DNA of 7,637 nucleotides, taken from JBFWNZ01 sp050250795. GTDB taxonomy: Bacteria > Pseudomonadota > Alphaproteobacteria > UBA8366. The DNA lies in assembly GCA_050250795.1 (NCBI GenBank), contig JBFWNZ010000177.1, positions 1 to 7,637 of the forward strand, given 5' to 3'. Shown one piece after another: positions 6,743 through 7,637 of the stretch (the first letter of the stretch is position 1; every line of letters begins with the position of its first letter). The notes beneath the pieces are model-generated. The model ran no database searches, was not told the origin of the DNA, and was given only the letters and a program-made list of their open reading frames with translations. The position numbers were made by a program, and so were the translations under genes.

Positions 6743-7637
6743 CCCCCCTGTGGACACACGGACAGGCAGCGGCGGCAACCGGCGGAACCAATCGGGTGCC
6801 ATGGTCGGCGACCGGCGTGTCCATCGACAGCCGCACGGTCGGCACGGGCGACCTGTTCGTGGCCATCGTCGGTCCGAATGCCGATGGCCATCGCTACGTC
6901 GCCGACGCCCTGGCACGCGGCGCCGCCGCGGCCGTCGTCGCGCAGGAGGCCCTGCCCTCTCTCGGTCTTCCGGAAACGGCACCGCTGCTGGCCGTCGCCG
7001 ACACGCTGGTCGCCCTGGAAGATCTGGCCCGCGCGGCGCGCGCCCGCAGCCGCGCCAGGATCGTCGGCATCACGGGAAGCGTCGGCAAGACCAGCACCAA
7101 GGAAGCGTTGGGCCGTGCCCTGGCCCGGCTCGGGCCGACGACGGTTGCGGCGGGCAACCTCAACAATCACTGGGGCATGCCCCTCACGCTTACGCGATTG
7201 CCCGCCGATGCGGCCTATGGCGTCTTCGAACTGGGCATGAACCATGCGGGCGAGATCGCAGCGCTGACCGACATCCTGCAACCGCATGTTGCGGTCGTGA
7301 CCACGGTGGCCGCAGCCCATGCCGCGCATTTCGCGTCGGAAGAGGCCATCGCGGACGCAAAGGCCGAAATATTTCTGGGAGTCGTCGAGGGCGGCGCTGC
7401 CGTCATCAATCGCGACAACCGCCATTTCACGCGTCTCTCCGCCCGTGCGGCCGGTGCCGGGGTGCGCCGCATCCTCGGCTTCGGCGAACATGAAGCCGCC
7501 GACATCCGGCTGCTCGACTGCACCCTGCATGCCGCTTGCAGCGCGGTCCGCGCCAGGATCGGCAAGACCGTGCTGGACTACTCCTTCGGCGCCCCTGGAC
7601 GGCAGATCGTGCTGAACAGCCTGGCCGTCCTCGGCGC
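6739..7637 (+). CDS. murF: UDP-N-acetylmuramoyl-tripeptide--D-alanyl-D-alanine ligase MurF, 5' part (3' end outside window)
   Basis: MurF joins D-Ala-D-Ala to UDP-MurNAc-tripeptide, the last cytoplasmic step before lipid I. The frame is open from ATG 6739 to the window end, giving 299 complete codons of an enzyme usually about 450-480 residues long. It opens MTPLWTHGQAAAATGG, a usual MurF beginning, followed by VSIDSRTVGTGDLFVAIVG (uridine-nucleotide-binding domain), the ATP loop GITGSVGKTSTKE at 110-122, AGNLNNHWGMPLTL, ELGMNHAGEI at 164-173, and TTVAAAHAAHFASEEAIADAKAEIF. All features of the first two domains are intact. The ATG overlaps the murE stop. Upstream there is only a run of six Gs (6728-6733), a weak ribosome site, so initiation probably relies on coupling to murE. 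In other dcw clusters mraY follows next. Identification is secure; only the C-terminal domain is missing because of the window edge. Confidence 0.96.
   Translation, partial: MTPLWTHGQAAAATGGTNRVPWSATGVSIDSRTVGTGDLFVAIVGPNADGHRYVADALARGAAAAVVAQEALPSLGLPETAPLLAVADTLVALEDLARAARARSRARIVGITGSVGKTSTKEALGRALARLGPTTVAAGNLNNHWGMPLTLTRLPADAAYGVFELGMNHAGEIAALTDILQPHVAVVTTVAAAHAAHFASEEAIADAKAEIFLGVVEGGAAVINRDNRHFTRLSARAAGAGVRRILGFGEHEAADIRLLDCTLHAACSAVRARIGKTVLDYSFGAPGRQIVLNSLAVLG

Noticed and set aside
4883..6982. Long minus-strand open frame (about 700 codons) opposite ftsI, murE and murF
   Set aside because: Same composition artefact; it covers motif-verified murE entirely.

Overview
This window is a GC-rich stretch of bacterial chromosome. 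Its protein sequences and gene order fit an alphaproteobacterium, most likely an acetic acid bacterium (Acetobacteraceae, Gluconacetobacter/Komagataeibacter-like). That placement rests on protein style, base composition and remembered gene order, not on a search. All genes found are on the plus strand. There are no insertion sequences, phage genes, tRNAs, CRISPR arrays or signs of recent transfer.

Left part (2-1002): the C-terminal end of an EamA/DMT-type membrane transporter, followed by an AmpD/AmiD-like N-acetylmuramoyl-L-alanine amidase. The two overlap by an ATGA junction. Middle (about 986-1403): the RNA subunit of RNase P (rnpB, bacterial type A). Its sigma70-like promoter straddles the amidase stop codon. 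A gene-free spacer of about 300 bases follows (1404-1704). It ends in a clear MraZ operator: three ATCCCA repeats at 10-bp spacing, a weaker fourth repeat upstream and an inverted half-site downstream, next to a TTGACT -35-like box.

Right part (1705-7637): the start of the division and cell wall (dcw) cluster, in the order mraZ, rsmH (mraW), ftsL, ftsI (PBP3), murE, murF; murF is cut by the window edge. Every junction overlaps: ATGA at mraZ/rsmH, rsmH/ftsL, ftsL/ftsI and murE/murF, and a 14-base overlap at ftsI/murE, where murE appears to start with TTG. The genes are therefore very probably one translationally coupled operon with MraZ as autoregulator. MraZ and RsmH are the regulatory and ribosome-linked members. 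FtsL and FtsI act in the septal peptidoglycan synthase. MurE and MurF complete the cytoplasmic UDP-MurNAc-pentapeptide, with meso-diaminopimelate as the third residue judging from the DNPR motif. The upstream amidase plausibly trims muropeptides during turnover or recycling.

This is mostly ordinary housekeeping DNA. I found no convincing undescribed system. The points most worth a second look are the operator architecture, the rnpB promoter inside the amidase gene, the murE TTG start and the unexplained rnpB-mraZ spacer.
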